Position numbers and translations under genes: made by a program
Part shown: one piece after another, positions 47,601 through 56,034 of the stretch
How the letters are laid out: every line of letters begins with the position of its first letter
Numbering within the stretch: the stretch's first letter is position 1
DNA from: Cupriavidus sp. BIS7
GTDB taxonomy: Bacteria > Pseudomonadota > Gammaproteobacteria > Burkholderiales > Burkholderiaceae
Reading direction: 5' to 3'
Length of the DNA stretch: 64,000 nucleotides
Assembly: GCF_000292345.1 (NCBI RefSeq)
Contig: NZ_ALOU01000048.1
Location: forward strand, 1-64,000
Notes under the pieces: generated by a model
Told to the model about the DNA's origin: nothing
Databases searched by the model: none
The model's input: only the letters and a program-made list of their open reading frames with translations

Positions 47601-48620
47601 TCAGGCCACAAAGCGTGTGTTGGTGCGGCGCCGCGCGGCAATCTGCATGCCGTCGTGCTGCCAGCGCAGCGCCTGGTCGATCTGGCGCAGGTAGCGGTCC
47701 ACTTCGGCCTGTGCCGCGGTGGCCTGTTCCAGCGTGACCTGCTGGAAGCGCACGCTTGCGCCGAGCGGGACCTGGGCAAGGCGCCAGAGATCGGCGCCAA
47801 TCACCGTGCCGATCTTCGGGTAGCCGCCCGTGGTCTGCGCATCGCTCATCAGCGCGATCGGCTGGCCGGACGGCGGCACCTGCATCACACCCGGCACCAC
47901 GCCGTGCGACAGCAGATCGCCCGAGCGCTCCGCACGGCGCGCCAGCACCGGACCCTGCAGGCGCAGGCCCATGCGGTTGCTCTGCGGCGTGATAGTCCAT
48001 TCGGACTGCCACAGCGCGGCCTGCGACGCGGGTTCGAAATCGGGATACTCGGGGCCGGGCAGCATGCGGATGGTGATCGTGTGGCCCGCATCGTGCGCGG
48101 GCAGCGCCCAGTCGGGCGCGGCCACGCCAACCCAGTCCTGTTCTTCGGCGATACCGGGACGGCCCACGGGAAGGAGGTCGCCTTCGCGCAGCACGCGGCC
48201 CTCGAAGCCGCCATAGCCCGACTTGAGATCGGTGCTGCGGGAATTCATGACCAGCGGCACGTCGATACCGCCCGCCACGCAGAGGTAGGTGCGCGTGCCG
48301 CCGCGCGGTGACGGCAGCGTGAGCGTCTCGCCACGGCGCACGTTGAACGCATGCCACGACCAGACCGGCACGCCGTCCAGGTTCGCGCTGCATTCGGCGC
48401 CGGTCAGCGCCACGCGCATATCGGCGTCGAAGCGCAGCGCGGCACGGCCCAGCGTGAATTCGATCGCCGCGGCACCGAGGTCATTGCCAAGCAGGCGATT
48501 GCCCACGCGCAGCGCCAGATCATCTGCCGCGCCCGAACGGCCCACGCCGAAGCGGCGGAACCCAACGCGGCCCAGATCCTGTACCGATGCCTGTGCTCCA
48601 GGACGAATGATCTCGATCAC
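47601..48620 (-). CDS. pxpC: 5-oxoprolinase subunit C (biotin-dependent carboxyltransferase-like)
   Basis: The 339-residue protein has IRPGAQASVQDLGRVGFRRF at its start, the typical KipA/PxpC opening, and LPVGRPGIAEEQ, FTLGRAALRF and SDAQTTGGYPKIG further on. An ATP-driven carboxyltransferase fold is shared with urea amidolyase. The GTG at 48620 overlaps the pxpB stop by four bases and is preferred over the open stretch to 48731. It acts with PxpB as the ATP-using part of the enzyme. Confidence 0.93.
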   Translation of the reverse strand: MIEIIRPGAQASVQDLGRVGFRRFGVGRSGAADDLALRVGNRLLGNDLGAAAIEFTLGRAALRFDADMRVALTGAECSANLDGVPVWSWHAFNVRRGETLTLPSPRGGTRTYLCVAGGIDVPLVMNSRSTDLKSGYGGFEGRVLREGDLLPVGRPGIAEEQDWVGVAAPDWALPAHDAGHTITIRMLPGPEYPDFEPASQAALWQSEWTITPQSNRMGLRLQGPVLARRAERSGDLLSHGVVPGVMQVPPSGQPIALMSDAQTTGGYPKIGTVIGADLWRLAQVPLGASVRFQQVTLEQATAAQAEVDRYLRQIDQALRWQHDGMQIAARRRTNTRFVA

Positions 48621-49267
48621 AGCAGGATCTCCTCGGCGACAAAACGCACGGTATCGCCCGGCGCGAACAGCGACGGCGGGTCGCGATCGGCCACGAACAA
48701 CTGGGCTTCGGTGCGCCCGATCAGTTGCCATCCGCCCGGCAGCACCGCCGGATAGATCCCAGTCTGCTCGCCGCCAATACCCACAGCACCGGCCGGCACT
48801 GAAAGGCGCGGCTCGCGGCGGCGCGGCGTGGCCAACTCTGGCGCCAGTCCGCCCATATAGGCAAAGCCGGGCTGGAAGCCAAGGAAATAGACCACGTACT
48901 CACCGGCCACGTGCCGACGCACCACCTCCTCGGGTGTCAGGCCCGTGTGGGCGGCCACGTCTGCCAGGTCAGGCCCGAACTCGCCGCCATAGCGCACAGG
49001 AATCTCCACCAGCTTGCCCGTGGCGTTGCGCGTCTCGCCCGATGCCCATGCGAGCTTCAGGTTGCGCTCGAGCGCAACCACGTCGGCCGTGCCGTCGAAG
49101 ATCACGGTGAGGTTGTTCATGCCCGGCACCACGTCCACCACGCCGCGCCAGTCGGCGGCACGCGCGGCCATCGCCCAGATACGGCGCTGGACATCCAGCG
49201 ACGCCGGTGGCTCGACGCTATAGAGCAGCGCCTGTTCTGCCAGACGATGGACGGTGCATTGGGGCAT
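48617..49267 (-). CDS. pxpB: 5-oxoprolinase subunit B (allophanate hydrolase-like)
   Basis: The 216-residue protein has the AHS1/KipI fold with GFQPGFAYMGGL and PRRREPRLSVPAGAVGIGG, the hallmark of PxpB. It starts at MPQCTVHRLAEQALL (49267); a longer frame to 49321 is less likely. It is the first gene of the 5-oxoproline operon, whose promoter must lie in the 350-bp interval that also holds a perfect AT-rich palindrome. Confidence 0.93.
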   Translation of the reverse strand: MPQCTVHRLAEQALLYSVEPPASLDVQRRIWAMAARAADWRGVVDVVPGMNNLTVIFDGTADVVALERNLKLAWASGETRNATGKLVEIPVRYGGEFGPDLADVAAHTGLTPEEVVRRHVAGEYVVYFLGFQPGFAYMGGLAPELATPRRREPRLSVPAGAVGIGGEQTGIYPAVLPGGWQLIGRTEAQLFVADRDPPSLFAPGDTVRFVAEEILL

Positions 49268-49620
49268 GGTGGAGCTCGCGAGGTAAATGCAGCCCGTGGT
49301 CCCAAGCAGTGTAGGCGCCACAGGACCACGGTGCGAACTCGCCGATGAAGCCGACGCGACTCAATCGAATTTCATCGACGATTTATCGATAAATTCATGT
49401 TATCGAAACTTGGCCGTGCTCGGCACTCGGTGTTGACCCTAGGTGTTTGGGGGCTATTTGGGGATGGGATGGGGGCAGCGATGCGCAAAAAGGCGCGTCC
49501 GCCGCCGTCATCAGACAGCCACGCCGCCTTTTGACTGTAGGCAAGTACTCGCGAGCTTGGGACAGCATGGCAGTTTTGCGGTGCTAGATTGAGCGCCTCT
49601 TACAGCACAGGAGGTGCCAC
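49268..49620. other. Divergent intergenic region between pxpB and the T6SS cassette
   Basis: No gene is supported. The base composition is markedly more AT-rich than elsewhere around 49360-49420. It contains a 14-bp palindrome (49381-49394), a second half-like TTATCGAAA at 49400-49408, a weak -10-like TAGATT (49585-49590) and an excellent AGGAGGTG ribosome site (49609-49616) for the PAAR gene. Confidence 0.6.
49381..49394. promoter_or_regulatory. AT-rich perfect palindrome, possible operator of pxpB
   Basis: ATTTATCGATAAAT is a perfect 14-bp palindrome, about 114 bases upstream of pxpB, with the related TTATCGAAA beside it. The layout fits a dimeric repressor or LysR/GntR-type site, but the regulator is unknown. 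Confidence 0.5.
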
Positions 49621-50187
49621 ATGATCCGATGCAATTTGGTAAAGGGTGACAAGTCAGCTACGGGCGGCCAAGCGCTGGAAGGGATTGCGCTGTGCACCAT
49701 CAAGGGCAAGGAGATGGCCTTCCTGGGAGCAGAGGTCTATTGCCCCGCCTGCAAGACAACTGGAGAAATCGTCGGCGTCGGCCCGCGACATCCCAACAAC
49801 TTGATGGGCAAGCAGCAAGCATTGGAAGATGACATTTGCGTCTGCCGGTGCAACCCACCGCCAGTCATGATCGCGTCCCAGCGAGAGGTATTTCACAGCT
49901 TCACGGCGGCGGAACTCGCAGCCATGGGGTTCGATGCAACTGGCAAGCCTCTTGAGCGTTTGGCGAAGACCCGCAATGACGGCCAGTATCAGTTCCACGA
50001 GCAGGTGCAATTGTCAGCGCCGCCGGGGTACGACCTCGCAGGCATGCGCTATCTGATCAAAGGCTCGGACGGTTCAGTCCAGCAGGGCACCGTGCCGGAG
50101 GACGGCCAGCTTCCGCGAATCTTTACGTCGCACGAAGCCACCTACACGGTGCTCTGGGGCGATCAAGCTGCTGCGGAGGACGAGTGA
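49621..50187 (+). CDS. PAAR-domain protein, T6SS spike tip
   Basis: The 188-residue protein starts with a PAAR domain (about 1-85: MIRCNLVKGDKSATGGQAL, PACKTTGEIVGVGPRHPN and a Cys-rich DDICVCRCNPPP). This domain sharpens the VgrG spike and carries effectors. A C-terminal domain of about 100 residues is rich in charged residues and has the motif SYNFHEQVQLSA-like strands (here QYQFHEQVQLSA). It directly precedes the amidase gene with overlapping stop/start, so it is probably the dedicated carrier. No other T6SS genes are in the window. Confidence 0.85.
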   Translation: MIRCNLVKGDKSATGGQALEGIALCTIKGKEMAFLGAEVYCPACKTTGEIVGVGPRHPNNLMGKQQALEDDICVCRCNPPPVMIASQREVFHSFTAAELAAMGFDATGKPLERLAKTRNDGQYQFHEQVQLSAPPGYDLAGMRYLIKGSDGSVQQGTVPEDGQLPRIFTSHEATYTVLWGDQAAAEDE

Positions 50188-50849
50188 TGACAGTCGCTGC
50201 CCGCCACAAAGTCCCTGCAACCGGCAAGTTCAAGGTCAAGACGAGTCGGACGCCGGATTCCGTTGTTTGCCTCGATGTCGAGCCAGTCACGTTCGCCCAG
50301 CTTTGGGCAAGTTATCCGAAAGAGGGGAAGCCCCATAAGAACCCAAATTACAAAAACCAATGCGCAATTCGGGTCAGCATTGCTTTGCACGGAGCAGGGG
50401 TCACCATGGAGTCCTTCTCCGAAAGGAAGGTGCCAAAGATGCCGGGAAAGAAAACTCTGGGGCGCGATTTATACGGCGAGCCCAAGAGGCCTGTCGCCCT
50501 GCGTGCCTATGAGATGGCGACATGGCTAAAGCAGCAGCGGCAGTTTTGTGGAATGCCAGCTAAGCCACAGGACATCACAGGCGAAGATTGGGAGATGAAG
50601 GTACGAGGCCGCACCGGCATCATTTATTTCTTTGGCTATTGGCGACAGGAAGGTGATGCCCACGGCGGCGAGCTTACCGGTGGACATATCGATCTTTGGA
50701 ATGGCCAGAGATTGACGGTCAGTAGCCTGCCAAGCGTCTTTTCCACATTCGGCCGATGGGCGGGTTTCAGCTCTGCGCTACCTCGGTGGTCATGGGGGTA
50801 TGCCGATTTGGGACTTTCAAGGGAAATCCTGTTTTGGGAGATCAAGTGA
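50184..50849 (+). CDS. tae4: T6SS amidase effector, Tae4 family
   Basis: The 221-residue peptidoglycan amidase has the Tae4 catalytic Cys60 in NQCAIRVSIAL and His168 in GGHIDLWNG. It would cleave the gamma-D-glutamyl-meso-DAP bond of murein in the periplasm of competitors. There is no signal peptide, as expected for a T6SS cargo. The start may be GTG at 50184 (overlapping the PAAR stop) or ATG at 50187. It is longer than the ~160-residue Tae4 core, mainly from extra residues in the loop before the His motif and the N-terminus. Confidence 0.9.
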   Translation: MMTVAARHKVPATGKFKVKTSRTPDSVVCLDVEPVTFAQLWASYPKEGKPHKNPNYKNQCAIRVSIALHGAGVTMESFSERKVPKMPGKKTLGRDLYGEPKRPVALRAYEMATWLKQQRQFCGMPAKPQDITGEDWEMKVRGRTGIIYFFGYWRQEGDAHGGELTGGHIDLWNGQRLTVSSLPSVFSTFGRWAGFSSALPRWSWGYADLGLSREILFWEIK

Positions 50850-51460
50850 AAACTCCAGTTCTCGTCCGGCGACTGATCGCGGTCTGCCTGTTTGCCGTGC
50901 TGATGATCGTGCCCCTGTATCTCGCATCGAGCAGCTTCACTTGGAATCTGCGTTACCCCACGCCATTGCCAGCATTGTTTCTGCTTGCGCTGGCTGGCTG
51001 CGTGGGTCTGGTCCTGACCTGTATGGCGTTGAATTGGCAAAGCCTGGCCAGCAGCCGGTCGTACTTGATGTTGTCCTGCACCGTTTGCCTGGCACTCACT
51101 GTCGCGCTGGGCGCCTTCTACTTCATGGAAGCGTTTCGGGACATTGCCACCATGCACAGGACAAGTCTGATTCGAGCGGACGAACGCCATCCTCACATGG
51201 CCATTGCGACCAAGGACGTGGAAGGGATCTACTACGAGGGAGATTATTCGAAAGCAGTCCCCATTCGCCAATGGGAACGTTGTGTGCTGAGCGGCACGAT
51301 GACGTGCTCAGAAAAACCCAGGACTGCCTATATGGACTGCCAATCCAAGGGACGTTTGCACGTGACGGAGCGCTATTGGAAAGACTTTGCGCTCATTCCA
51401 AGAGAAAACGCGCCGGGAGTCGCCCCGATCAAGACCATCAACCAGTGCGACGAGGACTGA
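50846..51460 (+). CDS. Three-helix membrane protein with Cys-rich periplasmic domain; probable immunity factor
   Basis: The GTG at 50846 overlaps the tae4 stop, giving 204 residues; a longer frame to 50756 lies inside tae4. Three hydrophobic helices (about 10-27, 42-62, 74-94) follow a basic start, which places the C-terminal 110 residues in the periplasm. That domain holds four cysteines (146, 154, 165, 201) able to form disulfides. Position and topology fit immunity against Tae4, but known Tai4 proteins are short soluble periplasmic proteins of about 100-120 residues. The family is not recognised. Confidence 0.75.
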   Translation: MKTPVLVRRLIAVCLFAVLMIVPLYLASSSFTWNLRYPTPLPALFLLALAGCVGLVLTCMALNWQSLASSRSYLMLSCTVCLALTVALGAFYFMEAFRDIATMHRTSLIRADERHPHMAIATKDVEGIYYEGDYSKAVPIRQWERCVLSGTMTCSEKPRTAYMDCQSKGRLHVTERYWKDFALIPRENAPGVAPIKTINQCDED

Positions 51461-51504
51461 GGCCTCCGTCATCACACATTGTGGCAGTACAACGCCACAG
51501 ATCT

Positions 51505-51529
51505 CCGGTCAGCCCAACGGGCCGACCGG
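51505..51529. terminator. Hairpin between convergent T6SS cassette and lipA
   Basis: Stem CCGGTC-A-GCCC / GGGC-C-GACCGG with loop AAC (51505-51529). No T-tract follows, so termination would be partial or Rho-dependent. Confidence 0.4.
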
Positions 51530-51537
51530 GGAACGCA

Positions 51538-52530
51538 TCAAGCAAACCCAGCCTGATGCGCCTGCTGATCCGCGTGGTACGAGCTACGCACCATCGCGCC
51601 AACCGCTGCATGCGTGAAGCCCATCTTGTAGGCCTCTTCCTCGAACATCTTGAAGGTGTCCGGGTGGACGTAGCGCGTGACCGGCAGGTGGTGGTTCGAC
51701 GGCGCGAGGTATTGGCCGATCGTCAGCATGTCGATGTCGTGGGCGCGCATGTCGCGCATGACTTCGAGGATTTCCTTGTCGGTCTCGCCCAGGCCCACCA
51801 TCAGGCCCGACTTGGTCGGCACGTTCGGATTGCGGCGCTTGAATTCCTGCAGCAGTTTCAGCGAGTGCGCGTAGTCGGCGCCGGGGCGTGCCTGCTTGTA
51901 CAGGCGCGGCACGGTTTCCATGTTGTGGTTCATCACGTCGGGCGGGCATGCCTGCAGGATGTCCAGTGCCTTGTCCAGGCGGCCACGGAAGTCCGGCACC
52001 AGCACTTCGATGCGCGTGTTCGGCGACAGCTCGCGCGTCTGCGAGATGCAATCGACGTAGTGCTGGGCACCGCCGTCGCGCAGGTCGTCACGGTCGACGC
52101 TGGTGATCACCACGTAGTTGAGCTTGAGCTGGGCGATCGTGCGCGCCAGGTTGCCGGGCTCGTCGACGTCGAGCGGGTCCGGGCGGCCGTGGCCCACGTC
52201 GCAGAACGGGCAGCGGCGCGTGCACTTGTCGCCCATGATCATGAACGTGGCCGTGCCCTTGCCGAAGCATTCGCCGATGTTCGGGCAGCTTGCTTCCTCG
52301 CACACGGTCACAAGCTTGTTGGCGCGCAGGATGTCCTTGATCTCGTAGAAGCGGGAATTGCCCGTGGCGGCCTTGACGCGAATCCAGTCCGGCTTCTTGA
52401 GCTTCTCGGCCGGCACGATCTTGATGGGGATGCGGGCGGTCTTCTCGGCCGACTTCTGCTTCTTGGTCGGATCGTAGTCGGCGGGGGATTGCGGGGCTTC
52501 GCTGGACGTGGCGATCGGTGCGTCGCTCAT
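51538..52530 (-). CDS. lipA: Lipoyl synthase
   Basis: The 330-residue radical-SAM enzyme inserts two sulfurs into octanoyl-protein. The auxiliary cluster motif [12 protein letters not shown] (Cys77, 82, 88) and the SAM cluster CTRRCPFC (Cys103, 107, 110) are both complete. The conserved C-terminal RSSYHA motif ([11 protein letters not shown]) is present. lipB lies 63 bp upstream in the same operon. The start at 52530 gives the usual length; the frame continues to 52560. Confidence 0.97.
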   Translation of the reverse strand: MSDAPIATSSEAPQSPADYDPTKKQKSAEKTARIPIKIVPAEKLKKPDWIRVKAATGNSRFYEIKDILRANKLVTVCEEASCPNIGECFGKGTATFMIMGDKCTRRCPFCDVGHGRPDPLDVDEPGNLARTIAQLKLNYVVITSVDRDDLRDGGAQHYVDCISQTRELSPNTRIEVLVPDFRGRLDKALDILQACPPDVMNHNMETVPRLYKQARPGADYAHSLKLLQEFKRRNPNVPTKSGLMVGLGETDKEILEVMRDMRAHDIDMLTIGQYLAPSNHHLPVTRYVHPDTFKMFEEEAYKMGFTHAAVGAMVRSSYHADQQAHQAGFA

Positions 52531-52593
52531 ACTGTTCTCCGCACGCGGGTTAGCGTGCAATGTAGGCTGTCAATGTAGCCGGGCAAGCCATGT

Positions 52594-53322
52594 TCAGGCG
52601 GCCTCGGCAGCGGCTTGTCCCTGCGCCGGCGCACGCGCTTCGCGTACGGCCAGCACCTCGCACAGGGCCGCCGCCAGGCGTTGTGCGATTTCGGGTTGTT
52701 GGGTCGCAGTGACGGGCAGGGGCGCGGCGCCATCGGCATCGTCCGCCGCCGTGAAGGTGGCGCCCGCGATGGCCATGTCGACTGTCTCCAGTCCGGCATA
52801 GCCGCAGGGGTTGATGCGCAGGAACGGTGACAGGTCCATCTGCACGTTTAGGCTGACGCCGTGATAGCTGCAGCCGTTGCGGATCTTGAGACCGAGCGCG
52901 GCGATCTTCGCGCCCCGGTGCGTACCTTCGGACAGGTAGATGCCTGGGGCGCCGGCCTTGCGTTCGGCTGCGAGATTATACGCCGCGAGCGTGTCCAGCA
53001 CCGCCTGCTCGATATCGTGCACAAGCTCGCGCACCATCAGGTGGCGACGGCGCAAATCCAGCAGCAGATAGGCCACAACCTGACCCGGTCCGTGATATGT
53101 GATTTGTCCGCCCCTGTCGATCTTTACGACGGGGATCGCTTCGTCAGGAGCCAGAAGGTGTGCGGGATCGCCAGCCTGGCCGAGCGTGTAGACCGGCGGG
53201 TGCTCGACCAGCCAGATCTGGTCGGGCGTATCTGGCGTGCGGGCGGCGGTGAAGTCCCGCATGGCGTCGAAACAGGGCTCATATGGCTGGCGGCCCTGAT
53301 CGATGACTTGAATCGGATGCAT
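52594..53322 (-). CDS. lipB: Octanoyltransferase LipB
   Basis: The 242-residue transferase moves octanoyl from ACP to lipoyl domains. [12 protein letters not shown] (70-81) is the substrate loop; Lys139 (RGAKIAALG) and Cys173 (NPCGYAG) match the catalytic pair of E. coli. It is about 30 residues longer than the E. coli protein because of an Ala-rich C-terminal tail. It is the first gene of the lipBA pair. Confidence 0.96.
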   Translation of the reverse strand: MHPIQVIDQGRQPYEPCFDAMRDFTAARTPDTPDQIWLVEHPPVYTLGQAGDPAHLLAPDEAIPVVKIDRGGQITYHGPGQVVAYLLLDLRRRHLMVRELVHDIEQAVLDTLAAYNLAAERKAGAPGIYLSEGTHRGAKIAALGLKIRNGCSYHGVSLNVQMDLSPFLRINPCGYAGLETVDMAIAGATFTAADDADGAAPLPVTATQQPEIAQRLAAALCEVLAVREARAPAQGQAAAEAA

Positions 53323-53334
53323 GCCCGAGAGTGT

Positions 53335-53373
53335 AACGAAAAGGGCCGACCTACGCAGAACGCAGGCCGGCCC
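53335..53373 (-). terminator. Terminator downstream of the DUF2917 gene
   Basis: On the minus strand GGGCCGGCCTGCG pairs with CGTAGGTCGGCCC (two mismatches) around an internal loop, then TTTTC. It lies about 40 bases past the DUF2917 stop and just before lipB. Confidence 0.6.
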
Positions 53374-53409
53374 AGTTACCGGTGATGATCGTGTGGCGGC
53401 CGGGCGACT

Positions 53410-53778
53410 TCAGGACGCGGCGACCTTGTCTTCAGAAGGCGTCCATTCCGTGCCTCGAACCAGACGCCGCAAGGCGCGGTATGCAAGATGCGGTACATCG
53501 GCCAGTGTCAGCGCCGGGCGGCGGGCTTCGGCAATCAGCGCCAGCCGCACCGGGCCCGAGGCACGTGGGTCGATGCTGAGCACGATCTCGTCACCGCGCC
53601 GCAGCAGCAGGCTGGACCCGCAGCGCAGCCAGTAATCCTCGGAATCTTTCTCGCGGGTTACCCATACGTCCACGCCATTCGCATCTTCCACAAACAGACG
53701 TTGAGCCGCGTGCAGGGACAGCGCGGTGACTTCGCCGGGGGCAAGCGTGAAGACGGTCGTTGTGAGCAAGGCTTTCAT
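53410..53778 (-). CDS. DUF2917 family protein
   Basis: The 122-residue protein matches DUF2917 (VFTLAPGEVTALSLHAAQRL, WVTREKDSEDYWL, LLRRGDEIVLS). It is an all-beta, probably cupin-like or small barrel domain of unknown function, common next to LysR genes in Burkholderiales. It is divergent from such a regulator here, with about 190 bp between starts. The last 40 residues are helical and not part of the core domain. Confidence 0.85.
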   Translation of the reverse strand: MKALLTTTVFTLAPGEVTALSLHAAQRLFVEDANGVDVWVTREKDSEDYWLRCGSSLLLRRGDEIVLSIDPRASGPVRLALIAEARRPALTLADVPHLAYRALRRLVRGTEWTPSEDKVAAS

Positions 53779-53971
53779 GGTGGCTTCTCCGTGAGTCCGG
53801 ATGGCTCTGTGTGGTCAGCATTCCCGAAACTGGCTTGGTAATTGGACCGGGCCAGTTATTCAATGCATCCAGAGGGATCCGGTGAACTGAATTCTAGTGA
53901 TTGCCCTGCCACTATCAAAACGATATATATTCCTGTGTCTTGTTAGACAAACTCACATAGACGAGGTCATC

Positions 53972-54928
53972 ATGGTCTGGAGCGGAGCCTGGAATCCTGA
54001 CGAGCCGCGAAGCTGGAAGCGCGAGTTTCCGCGACTCCCCGCGCTGGCGGCGCTACGGACGTTCGAAGCCGCCGCGCGCCACGAGAGCTTCTCGCGCGCC
54101 GCCGCCGAACTGTTCGTCACGCACGGTGCGGTCAGCCATCAGATCCGCGCGCTGGAGGAAGAACTCGGCCAGCAGTTGTTCGAACGCCGCGGCAAGCGCG
54201 TGATGCTGACGACCAACGGCCGCCTCTACGCCGAACGCGTGCGCGACGCGCTACTGCAGATTGCCGACGCCACGCGCGCGCTGCAGGCAGGCAATCGCGA
54301 CAAGCGCCTGACCATCAGCACCATGCCGTCATTCGCCGCGCGCTGGCTCACACCGCGCATCGGCAGCTTTATCGAGCAGCACCCGGAGCTGGAGGTGGAA
54401 CTGCTGTCGTCGAACTCGCTCGTCGACTTCACGGCCGAAGAGGTCGACATCGCGCTGCGCATGGGCAGCGGCATCTATCCGGGCCTGTATGTGGAGCGGC
54501 TGCTCGACGATGTGTTCTTCCCGGTCTGCAGCCCGCGCTTCAACGGCGGGCGCCTGCCCGAACAGCCGGCGCACATGGCTGGCATGCCGCTGCTGCGCGG
54601 CGAAGGCGATCCGTGGAAGCCGTGGTTCGAAGCCGCCGGGCTGGACTGGCCCGAGCCTACCCGCGGCCTGATGCTGCAGGATTCCTCCCTGCTGCTGCAG
54701 GCCGCCGCCGAGGGACAAGGCGTGGCGCTGATCCGTTCGTCGCTGGCCTACAACGACCTGCTGTCCGGGCGCGTGGTGCGCTTGTTCGACGTCAGCATCC
54801 CGTGCCCCTGGCTGCTTCATTTCGTCTGCACGCACGCCAGCCTTGAGACGCCCAAGGTCCAGGCGTTCCGGCACTGGCTGCTGCCCGAGATGGAACGCTT
54901 CCGCAACATCCTTTCGCAGTGGACCTGA
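53972..54928 (+). CDS. LysR-type transcriptional regulator (GcvA-like)
   Basis: The 318-residue regulator has a long N-terminal helix-turn-helix (LPALAALRTFEAAARHESFS, AAAELFVTHGAVSHQIRALE) and the LysR effector-binding domain. The PSFAARWLTPRIGSF motif is characteristic of the GcvA group. The frame is open to 53897, but GAGG lies at the right distance before the ATG at 53972. It is divergent from the DUF2917 gene, its probable target. The AT-rich stretch 53918-53930 in between may hold the binding site. Confidence 0.9.
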   Translation: MVWSGAWNPDEPRSWKREFPRLPALAALRTFEAAARHESFSRAAAELFVTHGAVSHQIRALEEELGQQLFERRGKRVMLTTNGRLYAERVRDALLQIADATRALQAGNRDKRLTISTMPSFAARWLTPRIGSFIEQHPELEVELLSSNSLVDFTAEEVDIALRMGSGIYPGLYVERLLDDVFFPVCSPRFNGGRLPEQPAHMAGMPLLRGEGDPWKPWFEAAGLDWPEPTRGLMLQDSSLLLQAAAEGQGVALIRSSLAYNDLLSGRVVRLFDVSIPCPWLLHFVCTHASLETPKVQAFRHWLLPEMERFRNILSQWT

Positions 54929-54938
54929 GCCCACGGAC

Positions 54939-56015
54939 CTAGTCCTTGCTGGACTCGTCTGGCGGGGATTCGGGCGCTTCGGGTGGCAGTTCGGCAGCCG
55001 CCTTGTCCTTGTGGGCGCGGCCGGCACGCGGGTGGGCCTGGTCGTAGACCTTGGCCAGATGCTGGAAATCGAGCGAGGTGTAGATCTGCGTTGTGGCGAT
55101 GCTCGCGTGCCCGAGCATTTCCTGCACCGCTCGCAGGTCGCCCGAGGACTGCAGCATGTGCGTGGCAAACGAGTGGCGCAGCATGTGCGGATGGACGTCG
55201 CTGGGCACGCCTGCAGCCAGCGCCTGCCGCTTGATACGCTGCTGCACCGTGCTGACCGGCAGGCGCCGCCCGCGCGTGCCAAGGAACAGTGCGTGGGCGT
55301 CCTCGGGCAGCGCGCCAGGACGCAGCAAAATGTCACGAACCTTGAGCCACGCGCGCAGCGCCTCCATCGCCTTGCTGCCCACCGGCACCGTGCGCCGGCG
55401 CGAGCCCTTGCCGAGCACGGTCACCTCGGCGCCATCGAGGTCGAGCCAGCCAGCCGAACGGTAATCACCGTCCTCCGTATAGCGCACATCGAGCTGGATC
55501 AACTCAGACAGCCGCAGACCGCTGGAATAGAACAGTTCGAAAACCGCCTGATCGCGCAGCGCTTCTGCGGTGTCGTCCTGGCGATGGGCGACCAGCGCCA
55601 CCGCATGCTCGACCGACAATGCCTTGGGCAACGGCCTGCCGCGCTTCGGGGCACGGACGCCGTCGACGGGATTGGCCTGCACACCGTGGCCATGACGCGC
55701 GGCCCAGAGATAGAAGCCGCGCCATGCGGAAAGCGTTCTGGCGATGGTGCGTGCCGACAGGCCGCTGCCATGCAGGCGCGCCGCAAACGAACGGATATGG
55801 CGGGTTTCCAGCGCCAGCAGCGCCACGCCGGGCGCCTGGCGCACGGCCTGCGACTGCAGCACGGACAGATCGTGCGAGTAGCTGGTCAGCGTGTGCTCGG
55901 CGAGCTTGCGGCTGGAGGCCAGCCAGTCGAGATAGCGCACCACCAGCGGGTCCGGGGCCGGCTTTTCAGTCGGCGCCTCATCGGCCTCGGTGCGTGCCGG
56001 CTGGCGCGTGCGCAT
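54939..56015 (-). CDS. xerC: Tyrosine recombinase XerC
   Basis: The 358-residue recombinase resolves chromosome dimers at dif with XerD. N-terminal SAM-like domain: DWLASSRKLAEHTLTSYSHD. The catalytic residues are in SSGLRLSELI (Arg), MLRHSFATHML (His/Arg), LGHASIATTQIYT (His, nucleophile Tyr). It is longer than E. coli XerC (298) by extensions at both ends, the C-terminal one rich in Pro, Glu and Ser. It follows DUF484, its usual neighbour. Confidence 0.93.
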   Translation of the reverse strand: MRTRQPARTEADEAPTEKPAPDPLVVRYLDWLASSRKLAEHTLTSYSHDLSVLQSQAVRQAPGVALLALETRHIRSFAARLHGSGLSARTIARTLSAWRGFYLWAARHGHGVQANPVDGVRAPKRGRPLPKALSVEHAVALVAHRQDDTAEALRDQAVFELFYSSGLRLSELIQLDVRYTEDGDYRSAGWLDLDGAEVTVLGKGSRRRTVPVGSKAMEALRAWLKVRDILLRPGALPEDAHALFLGTRGRRLPVSTVQQRIKRQALAAGVPSDVHPHMLRHSFATHMLQSSGDLRAVQEMLGHASIATTQIYTSLDFQHLAKVYDQAHPRAGRAHKDKAAAELPPEAPESPPDESSKD

Positions 56016-56034
56016 TGGAAGATTCGAGGTGCGC

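Noticed and set aside
49381..49408. Integration attachment site for the T6SS cassette
   Set aside because: No matching direct repeat was found on the far side near 51460-51540 and no integrase is present.
54939..56015. XerC as part of a mobile integron or phage integrase
   Set aside because: The neighbour DUF484, the chromosomal context and motif spacing all fit housekeeping xerC.
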